A stretch of 64,000 nucleotides of DNA from Dactylis glomerata (lineage: Eukaryota; Streptophyta; Magnoliopsida; Poales; Poaceae): NCBI GenBank assembly GCA_007115705.1, contig QXEO01000546.1, positions 5,668,124 to 5,732,123 on the forward strand, in the 5' to 3' direction. Positions 30,393 through 43,407 of the stretch are shown one piece after another. The notes beneath the pieces were generated by a model. It was not told where the DNA came from and searched no databases. It worked only from the letters and a program-made list of their open reading frames with translations. A program made the translations under genes and the position numbers. The stretch's first letter is position 1. Each line of letters starts with the position of its first letter.

Positions 30393-33300
30393 GTCTCCCA
30401 CTTGCACTAGAGTCAATAATCTAGTCAATGTTTGCGCATTCAACACCTATGGCATTCCGGTCTTACTCATACGCGTTGCATGTGGTAAACCTTATCTACG
30501 GGTCTGACACTTTCAGCTCCGTTTGTATTTGCATATCTTTTGCGTCAGCATGCATTACTCATCTTCTATGAGATAGCATCGTATAAACTTGGTCTTCTGG
30601 TGAGATCTTTTGTTTCTTGGCCGAGACTATGTTGTCACTATTGTCATACAATAGAACTACATGGTACTAGCACACTTGGAACTACACCTAGTTCTCTTGC
30701 TGCTTCTCGAGCAATTATACTAAGCCTTCGTTGCAGTATCCGTCACAATGTTTAACTTTGAAACTCATCCAAGTTATCATGGAACTTTCTTCCATCTTAT
30801 TGTGCTACCTTCTAAATCAAAACAAATAGTCTAAAATTGAGATAAAATTTTACTTGTATGTGTGACAAAGCCAATGTAACTCATTGCAATGAACCATTTG
30901 TCACTCCTGCATACATAATATATTCTTAGTTCTTCGAAAGTACATAAGAATATCTTTACTATTGTCCAACGATCATCATATGAATGCTCGCAACCTTTAG
31001 AGCATCGGACATATCTGGATCTACATATCATGGTGTACAAGATTGACAAGATCATTCTTGTGGTTTCAGTCATCAAGTGTCAAAACAGTTGATTCTTGCT
31101 TCAACCTCTTCCACGCAACAAGAACCGTTCTTATTGTCTCCATATTGAACAAATTCAATATATCATCTATGTACTCTGGCAAAACTATATTAGTGCCTCA
31201 ATCTATCTGCATAGACATTGATGCTTAATATTCTGGTTTTACCTAAGTCTTTCATCAAAATCTAATTTTAATGAAAACTTAACAAATATCAAGAAAAACA
31301 CATAATTTCCAATGAACGATATGTCGTTTACATAAAGTATTGGAAATATGTCTCAGCGCTCCCACTTACTTTCTTGTAAATACAAGCATCTTCAAATATC
31401 TTGATGAAATTAACACTTTAACATTTTCATCATAATGAAGATTCCAACTCCGTTATGCTTACTTCTACCATTGAAGTTTGCATACATATCTAACAACCTT
31501 TGAATTAACGAAACCCATTGGGTCGTGTCTGGTACACGTCCTTGGTGTGCATTCCGGTAGAGGAACGTTGTTTCATTTATTCAACTATCATATCTCAATA
31601 TGTAACTGTTGCTAGAGTAATCCATATGACGAAGTCAGGGCCCATCACTGCTTCTTTGTATATTGTTGGTTACTATTATCTAATAATATCCCGTCCTCAA
31701 ATCTTGCTATTTGATGACGACCAACTTGGTTAAATAGGAACTTCGATGCCGTGACTACAACACATTGTAAACGCTTGAGCCATGAATGCAGTTGCCGCTT
31801 CCAGAACATTTTCTGGTGCTACGCTACTCTGATCATCTTGCTCAGGTTCAATAACCTCATCAAGTTCTATTTTCCCTCCCACTTAAACCTTTCGCGAAAA
31901 ATCTCTTCATAAGAAATTCAATTCTTTTAGCGACAATCACTATGGGATCGGGTTCATAGTAGAAGGAATACCCATCGATATTCTTTGGGATAACCTACAA
32001 AGACTTACTAATCCGATTTTGGTTGTAAACATTTTACTTATGCCGTGCATACCAAAATTTCAGAAAAGACAACTATAACTTATACGGTGTCATTTCAGCG
32101 GATTATGATGGCACTCTATTCAGTGAAAAGCAGTAGTCTCTAAAGCAAAATCCACAAATTATATTGGCAGTTTTTATTTCATCCTTGATCTAACCATGTC
32201 AAACAAGGTTTGATTACATCCATCGAAAACTCCATACTCCTGTGGTGTTTCACGAGATGCAAGTTTATGAAACAATTCACTTAACTCTTAGATGTTTGCT
32301 AAACTTGTAACTCAAATACGCTCTATTATGATCCAATCATAAATACTTGAATTTTCTTGTTACAATAATTTCCACTTCATAAATTGAACAGTTTCAATCA
32401 TTTCATATTTCTTTCTCACCAAGCAGATATACCATACATCATTGATGAAATAGAAAATACACCACGCTCAACTTCACACCATGAACTACATACATCAACA
32501 TGTACGATCTCCATGGTAGTCGATTGTTATGTCCATGGCCCACGAACGGAGTTTAATCATCCTTAGGAAAATTCTCACAAGCGTCAATCAATTCAAAATC
32601 AAATGACTCGAAATCTATCAATATAGAATTTCTTTCATGTTTTGTTTCCAATATGACTTAAACGGCGGTGTTTCAAATAAGTGAAATTCTTTATCTTGCG
32701 ACCTTTAGCATCGGTGTTATAAATGTCTATTTCACCAACAAGATTTATAATAATCTATCCATCGACTATGGAAGACGGTAATAACATGAACAACAATTGT
32801 TCTCATAATACCAGAACAAGATAACAATTATTTAGTTCATAATAAATCTTCAAGGCTAGGTTTGATGCCGACGGAAACACAATAACACTTTTATTTGTTT
32901 CTCGATGCGCATTGTCACCACATTCTTTTGCAAGTTATTTAGGCCATTGTAGTTCTTGTATTGTGTTGCTTTGTATGACATTTCATACCAACAATCAGTA
33001 TCGAATACCCAAGAATTACATTGTTAACAAGCAAAGAATCCATCTATAACATGTATATCATTTATATACCTGGACAATTCCAGTCTTTTTCCATTTCTAC
33101 CAAATACTTTTGCAGATCCTATTTAGCGTTTCCTCTCCTTTTAGAAGAATCTATCGACATCAATAGTGGCGTCAATCATTTGACACATAGTCCAAAGGAT
33201 GTTAGTCAAATACTAATGGCCTTGGATTTTGCACTTTTGAGGTGGATCGCCATTATCATATAATTGGCATTCTCCTAGATTCTATTCTTTAGCATTCTTT

Positions 33301-35085
33301 TGGTATAGCAAAAACAATTTAGCCGATACCTATTCATCCACCTTATCATGACAACTTTCATGACGAAACTATGATAGCTCATAAGGATGAATGCAAATAT
33401 AATATTAGTTCCCAATCTGTTGGGTGATCTGGACGCCCAGCGCCTTCAATCTTCGCATATATTCATACAATATGAGCATATGTTCTTTTACTAAATTATA
33501 CTTCATCACTTTGCAAACAATCAAAGTTTTAGATATCAAATATCTTTTACCTCTTGTTTGTTTCTGAAACAATTCTTTCAGCTCCAAGTTCACTTTGATT
33601 CTCAAACAATTTTGAAGATCAATTTCTCATGGAGGCAAACATGATCTTAGATACTAAACTCGAATCATTGCTCTTGGATTAATACAACTTATTAAATCAC
33701 ATGGAGCAAGTGAGGTTTGCTAAAATTGCGATAGGACTTTCTTTGATCTTGACATTTTAACTAAACGGCACTAGTCCGAAAAGTGACTATCCAGAATTCT
33801 ATAGTTCTTTTAACCCAATTAAGCTAAGTGTCGGTGGGAAACGGTGCCAAAGACTACAACGACTTATGCAAATACATCAAGATTTAGTTCATGATAATTA
33901 GTTCAAGTTAATCAAATTACTAATGAACTCCCACTAAATTCAACATCCCTCAAAGTTGTTTAGTGAAGCATGATCCAAATTCACTACACCGAGACCAATC
34001 ATCACGTGAATGATGTAGCTTTAATGGTGAACATCAACATGTTGATCATATCATCCATATGACTCATGCTTGACCTTTCGGTCCGTGTGTTCCGAGGCCA
34101 TGTCTGTACATGCTAGGCTCGTCAAGTTTAACCCAAGTATTTTCGCATGTGTAAATCTGGCTTACACCCGTTGTATGTGAACGTAGAGTTTATAGCACCC
34201 GATCATCACGTGATGCTTCAAAACGACGATCTTTCGCAACGGTGCATACGAGGGGAGAACACAATTTATCTTGAAATTAAGTATGAGGGATCATCTTATA
34301 ATGCTACCGTCGCGATCAAAGCAAAATAAGATGCATACATAAAGGATAAACATCACATGCATATACAATATGTGACATGGTATAGCCAATCTTCGCGCAT
34401 TGATCTCCATCTTGTGCGCGCCGGCATGATCTCCATCACTTCACCATGATTGCCTCCACCACGAATAGCAACTACAACTATTGCTAACTACTTAGCGATA
34501 AAGTAAAGCTATTACATGGCGTATAACAAGTTGACACGCAGGTCATACAAAATTATAAAGACAACCATATGGCTCCTGCCGGTTGTGAACTCATCGACAT
34601 GCAAGTCGTGAAATATTACAAAACATGATCATTGCATACATCACATATATCAACATACACATCACATCTTGTGGCAATACCATATCACAAACACTCCCTG
34701 CAAAAACAAGTTAGACGCCTCTAATTTGTTGATTGCATGTTTTACATGGCTTATGGGAGCTACGAATAAGAACGGTTCTTACCTACGTAAAGCCACAACG
34801 GTGATATTATGGTTGCCAACATCCATTGTAAATCCCATGACAACTATAGTGAGAGAAACTGGCATCCACCAGCCGCATGTGTGGAACAAGCCACACGTCA
34901 AGTGCGGAGCCGGTCTCGCGAACGAGGTCGCGTAAAGTTGGCCTGGACCGCTTCGATCTCACTATGCCGCGCCATAACAAATGCACAACATAGAGGTTTG
35001 CAACAGAAAATATCAACGCCCGCAACAACATGGTTGCGTTTTACTCGTGTAAAACATCTACGCATAGACCTGGCTCTGATACCAC
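30393..35085 (-). pseudogene. Degenerate Copia interior of J
   Basis: The stretch starts (minus sense, right side) with the primer site and ends at a purine tract GTGGGAGAC beside the left LTR. In between the minus strand shows scattered similarity in style to Copia pol, with frames shifted every few dozen codons; no intact gag, protease, integrase or polymerase motif can be read. All open frames here are short and unsupported. Confidence 0.5.
35073..35084 (-). other. Element J primer binding site (tRNA-iMet)
   Basis: The minus strand reads TGGTATCAGAGC next to the middle LTR, and extends as CAGG, matching initiator tRNA-Met. Confidence 0.75.
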
Positions 35086-37043
35086 TGAAGGGTTTCGCAG
35101 CATAGAAAACAAAAATTTTCCTACGAAGACGAACAAGAACAGCCAAGATCTGATCTACGAGATGCAAAACAACGAGCGGGAGAGAATAGATCTACATACC
35201 CTTGTAGATCGCAAAGCGGAAACGTTCAGATGAACGTGGTCGGCGTAGTCGTACTAGCGTCTCCTCCTCGCGATCCGATCCGATCCAAGCGCCACAACGG
35301 GCGGCGCCTCCGAGCGTTGCACACGTACAGCGCAGCGACGACTCCTCCTCCTCGGTCCAGCAAGGTGTGGTGGAGTGGTAGATAGGATCAGCAGCACGAC
35401 GGCGTGGTGCTTATGGTGGAGAGTATTTGCGGGCAGGACTTCACCTACGCGCGCGAGGCAGAAGAAGATTGGGCAAAAGAACTAGTCAAACTAGGGCTAG
35501 AAAAGACTACACGAGAGACAGCAGCGTGGCGGCTGAAAACAATTTTCGGTAGCCAGAACCGTCCGATGCAAGTCCTTTTATAGGTGCTTCATCGTATGAC
35601 CTAAGGGCTGACGTACGTTTCAAGTTTCTGAAAACTTGACCGCGACGTCACAGCGATCGAATCATCCCATCAGTTGGCCGATGCACCAGGCGAGCAAGCA
35701 GCCCTGGCGATCGAGGGCGATCGAGCGAGCCACGGCCTCGATCCGCTCTGGCCGGCCTCTTGGTCGCTAGCTGGAGCGGTCGGTCGGCCCGGCCCAGCCT
35801 TCCTGGCACCGGCCTGAGTGCGGCCTGGGCGCAGCGGCCCAATGGCGTGCGAGGCCTGCCCCAGCCGGACCATCCGGCCGGCCCAGCCGAGGTGGGAACC
35901 TGGCGCGGCGACGGCCTGCTCAGCCGGCCCAGGTTCGGCTCCTCTCTTCTTTCCTTTTTTTTCTTTCTTTTGCCTTTTTCCTTTTGCAGTTTGTCTAGAT
36001 GGGCTACAAAATTAGACCATTAGCAAAACTTTCTGTGGACTACTTTTTAGTCCTATTTATTTCCAATAAATAAATATATTTATTAACACTTATTAATTCA
36101 ATTAATTAATAAATCATTAATTATCTTCCCGGAACAATTCCGTAACTCTCCCAAACAATTTCCATAAATCCTGAAACTACTCTAGCGTCGATGAGCGTTA
36201 AGTGTGTGACCCTACGGGTTCGAGAATATGCGGACATGATCACTATCAATAATCAATAGCGGGATCTGGAAATCCATATTGACTCCCACATATTCAACGA
36301 AGATCATTATCGGTGAACCACGATGTCAGGATTCAAATAATCCCGTATACAAATTCCTTTGTCTCGCGATATTTTACTCGCCCGAGATTCGATCGTCGGT
36401 ATCGCCATACCTAGTTCAATCTCGTTCGCAGCAAGTACTCTTTACTCGTTCCGTAATCCAATATCACCCTGTGATTAAACTCATTAATCATGTGTTTGCA
36501 AACGGTGTATGATATTGATTACCGAGTGGGCCCGGAGTATATCTCTCCGACATGGGAGGGACAAATCCCATCTCGATACATGCAACCCAACAAGTACTTT
36601 CCGATTACCTGAGAGACACCTTTATGATCACTCTCTCATAGAGTGACGTTTGATGACATCAAAGCTCTCTTCCGGTACTAGGGAGTGGCATTATCTCATG
36701 GTCTAAGGAATAGGATACTGACATAGGAAAAGCTACGCAATTGTGAACACAATGACACGATCTAATTGTTTTGCTTATATTGGGTCTGTCCATCACATCA
36801 TTCTTCTAATGACATGACCTCATTATTAATCGACAACTCATGTCTATGGTTAGGAAACCTTAACCATCATTAATCAATGAGCTAGTCTAGTAGAGGCGTA
36901 CTAGGGACATAGTGTTGTTTATAAACCACACAAGTATTAATGTTTCCGCTTAATACAATTCTAGCATGGAATATAAATATTATCATGAACAAGAAATATG
37001 ATAATAACAATATTATTATTGCCTCTAGGGCATATTTCCTTCA
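35086..37043 (-). repeat. Element J shared (middle) LTR
   Basis: A 1958-bp LTR from TGAAGGGTTTCGCAG to CCTTCA. It differs from the left LTR by many substitutions and by indels near 35460-35990, so the two units are old or come from different copies. A minus-strand TATAAAAGG lies near 35575. Confidence 0.78.
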
Positions 37044-39027
37044 GTCTCCCACTTGCACTAGAGTCAATAATCTAGTCATACTTGCGCCTTTAACACCTGT
37101 GGCATTCCGGTGTTATTCATACGCTTTGCACGTGGTAAACCTTATCAACGGGTCTGACACTTTCAGATCCGTTTGTATTTGCATATCTTTTGCGTCATCA
37201 CGCATTACTCAACTTATATGAGATGGCATCGTATAAACTTGGTCTTCTGGTGAGACCTTTGTTTCTTGGCCAAGACTATGTTGTCACCATTGTCGTACAA
37301 TAGACTTACATAGTACTAGCACACTTAGAACTACACCTAGTTCTTTTGCTGCTTCTAGAGCAATTATATACTTAGCCTTCATTGTAGTATCCGTCACAAT
37401 GTCTAAATTTGGAACTCATCCAAGTTATCATGGAACTTTCTTCCATCTTATTGTGCCACCTTCTAACTCAAAACAAATAGCCTAAAATTGAGATAAAATT
37501 TTAACTGTATATGTGACAAAGCCAATGTAACACATTGCAATGAACCATTTATCACTTCTGCATACAGAACATATTCTTAGTTCTTCGAAAGTACATAAGA
37601 ATATTCTTACTATTGTCCAATGATCATCATATGAATGCTCATAACCTTTTAGAGCATCGGACATATCTGGATATACATATCATGGTATACAAGATTGATA
37701 AAATCAGTCTTGCGGTTTCAATCATCAAGTGTCAAAACATTTGATTCTTGCTTCAACCTCTTCCATGCAACATGAACCGTTCTTATTGATTCCATATTGA
37801 ACAAATTCAATATTTCATCTATGTACTCTGCAAAACTATATTAATGCCTCAATCTATCTGCATAGACATTGATGCTTAATATTCTGGTTTTGCCTAAGTC
37901 TTTCATCAGAAATCTAATTTTAATGAAAACTTAACAATATCAAGAAAAACACATAATTTCCAATGACCAATATGTAGTCTATATAAAGCATTAGAAATAT
38001 GTCTTAGCGCTCCCACTTACTTTCTTGTAAATACAAGCATCTTCAAATATCTTGATGAAATTAAACTCTTTTAACATTTTCATTATTTGAAGATTCCAAC
38101 TCCGTTATGCCAACTTCTACCATTGAAGTTTGCATACATATCTAGCAACCTTTGAATCAACAAAACCCATTGGGTCGTGTCTGGTACACGTCCTTGGTGT
38201 GCATTCCGGTAGAGGAACGTTGTTTTATTTATTCAACTATCATATCTCAATATGTAATTGTTGCTAGAATAATCCATATGACGAAGTCAGGGCCCATCAC
38301 CGCTTCTTTGTATATTGTTGGTTACTATCATCCAATAATATCTCGTCCTCAAATCTTGCTATTTGATTACGACCAACTTGGTTAAATAGGAACTTTGATG
38401 TCGTGACTACAACATATTGTAGACGCATGAGCCATGAACGCAGTTGCCGCATCCAGAACATTTTCTAGTGCTGTGCTACTCTGATCATCTTGCTCAGGTT
38501 CAATAACCTCATCAAGTTCTATATTCCTCCCACTTAAACCTTTCGCGAAAAACTCCTTCATAAGAAATTCACTTCTTTAGCGACAATCACTATGTATTCT
38601 GGTTCATAGTGGAAGAAATACCCATCGACATTCTTTGGGATAACCTACAAAGACTTACTAATCCGATTTTGGTTGTAAACATTTTACATATGCCGTGCAT
38701 ACCAAAATTTAAGAAAAGACAACTATAACTTGTATGGTGTCATTTCAGTGGATTATGATGGCACTCTATTCAGTGAAAAGCGGTAGTCTCTAAAGCTTAA
38801 TCCACAAATTATATTGGCAATTTTATTTCATCATTGATCTAACCATGTCAAACAAGGTTCGATTACACCTATTGAAAACTCCATACTCTTGTGGCGTTTC
38901 ATGAGATGCAAGTTTGTGAAACAATTTCCTAAACTCTTTAGATGTTTGCTAAACTTGTAACTCAAATATTCTCCTTTATGATCCAATCATAAATACTTGA
39001 ATTTTCTTGTTACAATAATTTCCACTC
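37044..39027 (-). pseudogene. Second, truncated interior of J
   Basis: About 2 kb matches 30393-32384 closely. Similarity stops at TTTCCACT (about 39027), where the sequence changes abruptly to the H ORF. Confidence 0.72.
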
Positions 39028-39578
39028 TCTTGAGTCTCGAACTTTGCCTCCATCTCCTCGATCCTCTGCTCCTGCTCCATGTGTTGCTTGTCCCTCTCGG
39101 CAAGCTGGGCACGTAACTCATCGTTGTTAAACATCTCGTTGTACCTCTCAACCTCGGCGTCACTAACGAGGTACTCTAACTCGGCGAGGTGAATGCGCAT
39201 GGGGTCTTGCTCGTCGTCAGGTAGCATGATGACCATGCCCTTCTCATTACGTCGGCCATAGAGGTGGGAGTAGTGGTTCTGAAGCTCGGAAAAGTGTCGT
39301 CCACAGAGGCGTGCTATCGGTTCTTGCATTAGGAGTTGGGCGCCTATCTTCTTGTTGGTGTGGAAGGTCTTGAACTTGATATTTTCAGTCTTCGGCTCTG
39401 TCTCGCGTCCTGGCTGTGTGATGTGGATGACCCAGACGCCCTTCTTGTGAAACTTGGTCATCTCGCTCCCTCTGATGAACGGGGTAGGCAGGGACAGGGC
39501 AGTGACAATGTCGATGAGGCGCTCTCCGAAGCTGTAGTTCTTGAAGTTGCCGGCCTTGGTGATGCGAAGGGTTGACAT
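39027..39578 (-). pseudogene. Uncharacterised second ORF of element H, N-terminal part
   Basis: The frame starts MSTLRITKAGNFKNYSFGER at 39578, about 210 bp inside the 5' LTR, and is open for about 184 codons before running into J sequence at 39027. It has a mixed alpha/beta-like N-terminal half (FIRGSEMTKFHKKGVWVIHI, IKFKTFHTNKKIGAQLLMQE) and a C-terminal highly charged coiled coil (LAERDKQHMEQEQRIEEMEA). It is not gag, protease or polymerase by any motif I can see. Position where gag normally starts is notable. It may be a transduced plant gene or an element-specific protein. Confidence 0.5.
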
Positions 39579-39777
39579 ATTTACGTTGGAACATTAAGTT
39601 AGTAAGTTAAAGGAGAAGGGGACTTAGAAAAAGGCGCTGAAAGACTTAAAGAGATTTTTCTAACTTAGAAAACAAATTATTTCTAAGTGTTAGCAACAAA
39701 GAGAAACAAGACAACTCCTAAATTTTCCTAAGTGTTTTCGTCCAATCCTAGGGTCACGAACCTAAGGGCAACACTTT

Positions 39778-39789
39778 GCTCTGATACCA
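39778..39789 (-). other. Element H primer binding site (tRNA-iMet)
   Basis: The minus strand reads TGGTATCAGAGC, two bases inside the 5' LTR. Confidence 0.8.
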
Positions 39790-39791
39790 TC

Positions 39792-42559
39792 TGTAGCGTA
39801 CCTGTGCTTAATTTGTGCTAGTCCCGGATCGACTGCTAGCACACACAGTTACAAGATGAAATATCAAGAATACAAAGGTCTTTATTACAACGCTTGATCC
39901 ACAAATAACATAGTCTTTTACAACTCAATAGGGCATAAAGCCACAAACTTATTACAACTCTAGAAAACGACTAAGTAAAATAAACTACAAGTCTTGTTTT
40001 CTTCATAGCTCCACAGGCAGACGTGTTGGATGAAGACTCGTGACCGAAGCGCAGCAATCTTCAATCTTCATAGTAGCCACCTGCAACATGATACGTTGCA
40101 GCCACGGAGGGTCAATACACTTGAATTGTATTGGCAAGTTACTAAATTCATGCTAAGTTATGGTAAAAGAAAGGATGCGAGTTTTTTTTTTGAAGACGTC
40201 AAGTCAAATGTTTTTAGAAGGTCTTGGGGAGCACAAGGATATTACACACCAAGTGTCCAATAAAAAAAATCTAACACATGGATATTACACACCACGTGCC
40301 CAATCCTACCATATGGATATTACACACCATATGACCAAAGTCCCAATCTAACACATGGATATTACACACCATGTGACCGAAATCCCACCTATCACATGGA
40401 TATTACACACCATGTGACAAAAACCCTACCCATGAACGATGTTACTCACGAACATGGGTTTTTCTCTCATGCATCGATATTACACACGATCATGAGGTTT
40501 TGCTCAAAACTAAACACGACAAGGAAGACCTTTTTTTGAAGGGTGACGAGAAAGTCCTTTGATTGCTCCTGATGCGCGCAAGCTTGTAGGGCCACTCACT
40601 GGATGCAGCTGTTGTAAATATCTTTTCCCGCTTCACAACATTGCATTGAAAACCTTTTTATTCCAAACATTTTTCACAATGCTACCCCAGAATGGGTGCA
40701 TGTTAAATCCTACATCTCTGCACACAATGTCTACTCACAATCATATTATAACTTCACAAATCATAGCATTCTCTCTACACAAACATGTATCAATTTAATG
40801 TTAAGGATCAAGCTTAACATGGTAAAGCAACTTGCCTTGGTAAGGAGAGGAGTTCGTGCACTCGTCGCAAAAGCACTCGTTGCACTCAACACAGTCTATA
40901 CATGAAATATAGCATTATAAGCACATAACCATCACAAACAATTCATGCAAAGAAAACATGCATGCAAATGAGTTTTAAACACTTCAAGGACACTTAACAT
41001 GTTCTCTGGTTGTTACTATATGCATGATGCCATGAGCAAAATTTTAGAGTTATTATAAAGCTTATAACATCAACAACACACCATTAGAGATACAAACTAA
41101 AACTATAAAAGTGGTATAAAAAGTTCCCAAAAATTATTTAGACGTGCTACAGTACTGAGGGATGTCATAGGGTCCTAAAACAAAAGGATTTACTGTAAAA
41201 AGAATTTTATAACTATTTTTAATAATCAAAACACAAGATTAAAGCTTGCAGCAAATCACTATTTAAAACCATTACTATACTTGTTTTTGATACTGTAGAT
41301 ATAATCTACACAATTTTATCAATCCATAGGCGCAAAGTTTGCTCAATTTGGACGTGTAGATCTCAAGTTATGAATTTTCTAAGATTCACATCAAATCTGT
41401 GTTTTAAAACGAAAATCAAACCCGGTTGGAATATTCCGAGAATATTCCCAGCGACGTGGCGACGCGTGATTCGCCTGTACCCTTTCACCCGGATCAGCCC
41501 TAGTGGCCGTTAGATCTAAAACGAGATGGACGACTGGGATCTGATCTGGGAGGCTCACTGGAGGAAGTCGGCCGGCGATGGTGGTGGAGCTCGGACGTCG
41601 ACGGCGGCGGTGCTTCGGCGATCTCCCATCTCAGCGAAGTAGAAGACGACGTTCAGCTCCTCGTGGCGGTAACGAAGATCTCCTCGGGACCTGCTCCTCC
41701 TTCCCCGTTCGATGGCGACGTGCGGATGGAGCTCTCCAACTCCGGTGGAACTCCGACGAGCAATTACCGGCGAACCGGTGATCTATAGAAGGGGAAAACG
41801 GGTGAGAAAGATCAGTATAGCATGAGGAAATGGTTAGGGGCAAAAAGAGGGCTCGGGGGCGACGAATTCGAGCTCTTACCGAGCTCCAATGGCGGCGCTC
41901 TGGCGAGAGATTGGAGCAGCCTGGCGGCTCAAAAAGCTAGGGTTTCGTGGGGGAAAGATAGAGGAGGTCTAGGGCTATTTATAGGTGAAGTTTCGTGGAA
42001 AAGGGGCAACAAAATCCGGCGTTTTTGGTTAGATCCGATCGATCCAGAGAACGCGTACGCGTACAGGAAGCTACCGACCAGATCTTGCTGATGACATGTA
42101 GGACCCGTGGTTCAGAGAAAAAAAACAAAAGAAAAGAAAGAGCGCTCCTGCTGGCTGGCTTGCTGGCCTCGCGCTGGCGGGCTCTGCGGCCGGCTGGCCG
42201 GATGGGCCGGATTCGGCCCGGTTCGGTCCGGCGGCTGAAACCCCCTTTTTTTTCTCTATTCCCTTTTTTTCTATTTTCTTTTTTTCCTGTTTTAGTTTTA
42301 GGCCTCTAAAGTAGCCAAATGCAATATGGAAAAATTTCTGTAGCTCCATAAAGCATTTAGGAATCTATTTTTCTGTTGAAAACCAAAATCAAAAGTATTT
42401 TTGTGAGGACTTAGCCTATTGGCTATAAGAGGAATTTCAAAAGAATATTAAGGTCTTTGGTTGAAATCAAAACAAAGCAATTTTTTTTTGAATTGAAAAG
42501 ATTTGCATGATGACATGATGCACAACATAAATTCAATAATGAAAATCTGGGATGTTACA
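39792..42559 (-). repeat. Element H 5' LTR
   Basis: A 2768-bp copy of the 3' LTR with TG and CA ends, followed by TSD ATATT. TATA box at 41975-41984. The inverted-repeat array is at about 40230-40494, and here the third unit has perfect arms (40310-40333). Confidence 0.88.
40230..40494 (-). repeat. Array of small inverted repeats in the H 5' LTR
   Basis: Units at 40275-40298, 40310-40333, 40352-40375, 40393-40416 and 40468-40494, plus the ACCCATG...CATGGGT unit between the last two. Compared with the 3' LTR copy, unit 40310 keeps CCATATG whereas the other has CCATATA. Confidence 0.8.
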
Positions 42560-43407
42560 ATATTTTTGTGGCACTTCATAAGAATTGGACAACCTCAGTT
42601 TTGTTCAATTGCTGTTGTGTAATAACATAAATCATTTGAACTTACATTTATTTTATCAACTTTAACATCAATGTTCTAGTTCTAATTATTATATTATGCA
42701 ATTTTTCCTACTCTAAGTGCTACATCCAAATTAGGGTCACTGAGAATGCACGCATATGGGTTGGCTGCGCCACCTCATGTGCTTTTTAATGATGCAACTG
42801 CCGCCATGATGTCGATGAGTTTCTATATCAAGGAACCAAATTGATATAATTTTGCTTCTACTTTTCCACTAACTTATTTATCTATTTGTACTTAAACAGA
42901 CGAGAGGCATGGCCCATATCGTCCATCACCTTTCTGAGGTTTGGGTTCACTGCAAAGTGTTGCCCATATTTCACAAAAAGGATGAGAAGATTGAAGATTG
43001 AAGTGAAGGTTCAACAAGGGCTGCCACTAGATATGGTGCATCTTTGCCAAAAGAACTTTTGTCCACAAGACGAAGACATAATCAAGAAATATACAACAAC
43101 TAGCTACCTCATTTATATTGCTAGGAATTCAATGTATGTCAAAATTCAAATACATGTTGTGTATGAAATATATGGAAATGCAAGCACTTGAGGTGTGAGA
43201 GATGTACAATAAAAACAGAATTTTCTTGCAATGCTCACTAATGCTATATTGATATGCAATAACACACACGTCAGGCTATGCATAACACCGTTTATGATTT
43301 TGTTTAGTTCGGACGGTTAAGTACAAATAACCGTGTATGATCTTCGCACACGATTCTGAACCAACACCGTCTGCGAGTAGTTACCTATTGCACACTGATG
43401 TCTCACA
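42560..43407 (+). other. Right half of the repeat interrupted by element H
   Basis: A polypyrimidine and AG acceptor-like site (ACTTAAACAG, ending 42899) precedes a short open block (MAHIVHHLSEVWVHCKVLP) that could be the second exon of the frame opened at 23986. Near 43300-43395 recur ACCGTGTATGATCTTCGCAC-type words typical of a DNA-transposon end. No terminal repeat pair was confirmed. The right end is cut by the LTR of element F. Confidence 0.35.

Larger units (their letters stand above)
28558..39027 (-). mobile_element. Element J: rearranged Copia element with two LTRs and two partial interiors
   Basis: In minus sense the order is truncated interior (37044-39027), LTR (35086-37043), interior (30393-35085), LTR (28558-30392). 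Both LTRs are followed by the same purine-tract region, so the middle LTR is shared by two tandem units. The outer 5' LTR and half of one interior are missing and the left LTR lacks its first 7 bp. No TSD is found. LTR start TGAAGGAAATATGCCC and the tRNA-Met primer site point to the Angela/BARE-like Copia group. Interiors are degraded, with no ORF over about 100 codons. J lies within the second ORF of H. Confidence 0.75.
24253..42559 (-). mobile_element. Element H: 18.3-kb Gypsy LTR retrotransposon with gag and a second ORF
   Basis: LTRs of 2769 and 2768 bp (24253-27021 and 39792-42559) are flanked by TSD ATATT at 24248-24252 and 42560-42564. A tRNA-Met primer site and purine tract set the minus orientation. 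The gag protein is of the chromovirus (Tekay/Retand-like) style. No protease, polymerase or integrase is recognisable; gag is followed almost at once by the 3' LTR, and the 5' interior instead holds a different ORF. About 10.5 kb of the length is the inserted Copia element J. Without J the element is about 7.8 kb. The two LTRs are very similar, so the insertion is recent. Confidence 0.88.

Noticed and set aside
34669..35233. ORFs near the J primer site as gag
   Set aside because: Minus and plus frames overlap, none exceeds 100 codons, and no gag motif is present.
902..39789. tRNA-Met genes at TGGTATCAGAGC sites
   Set aside because: Only 12-16 bases match the tRNA 3' end; they are primer binding sites next to LTRs.
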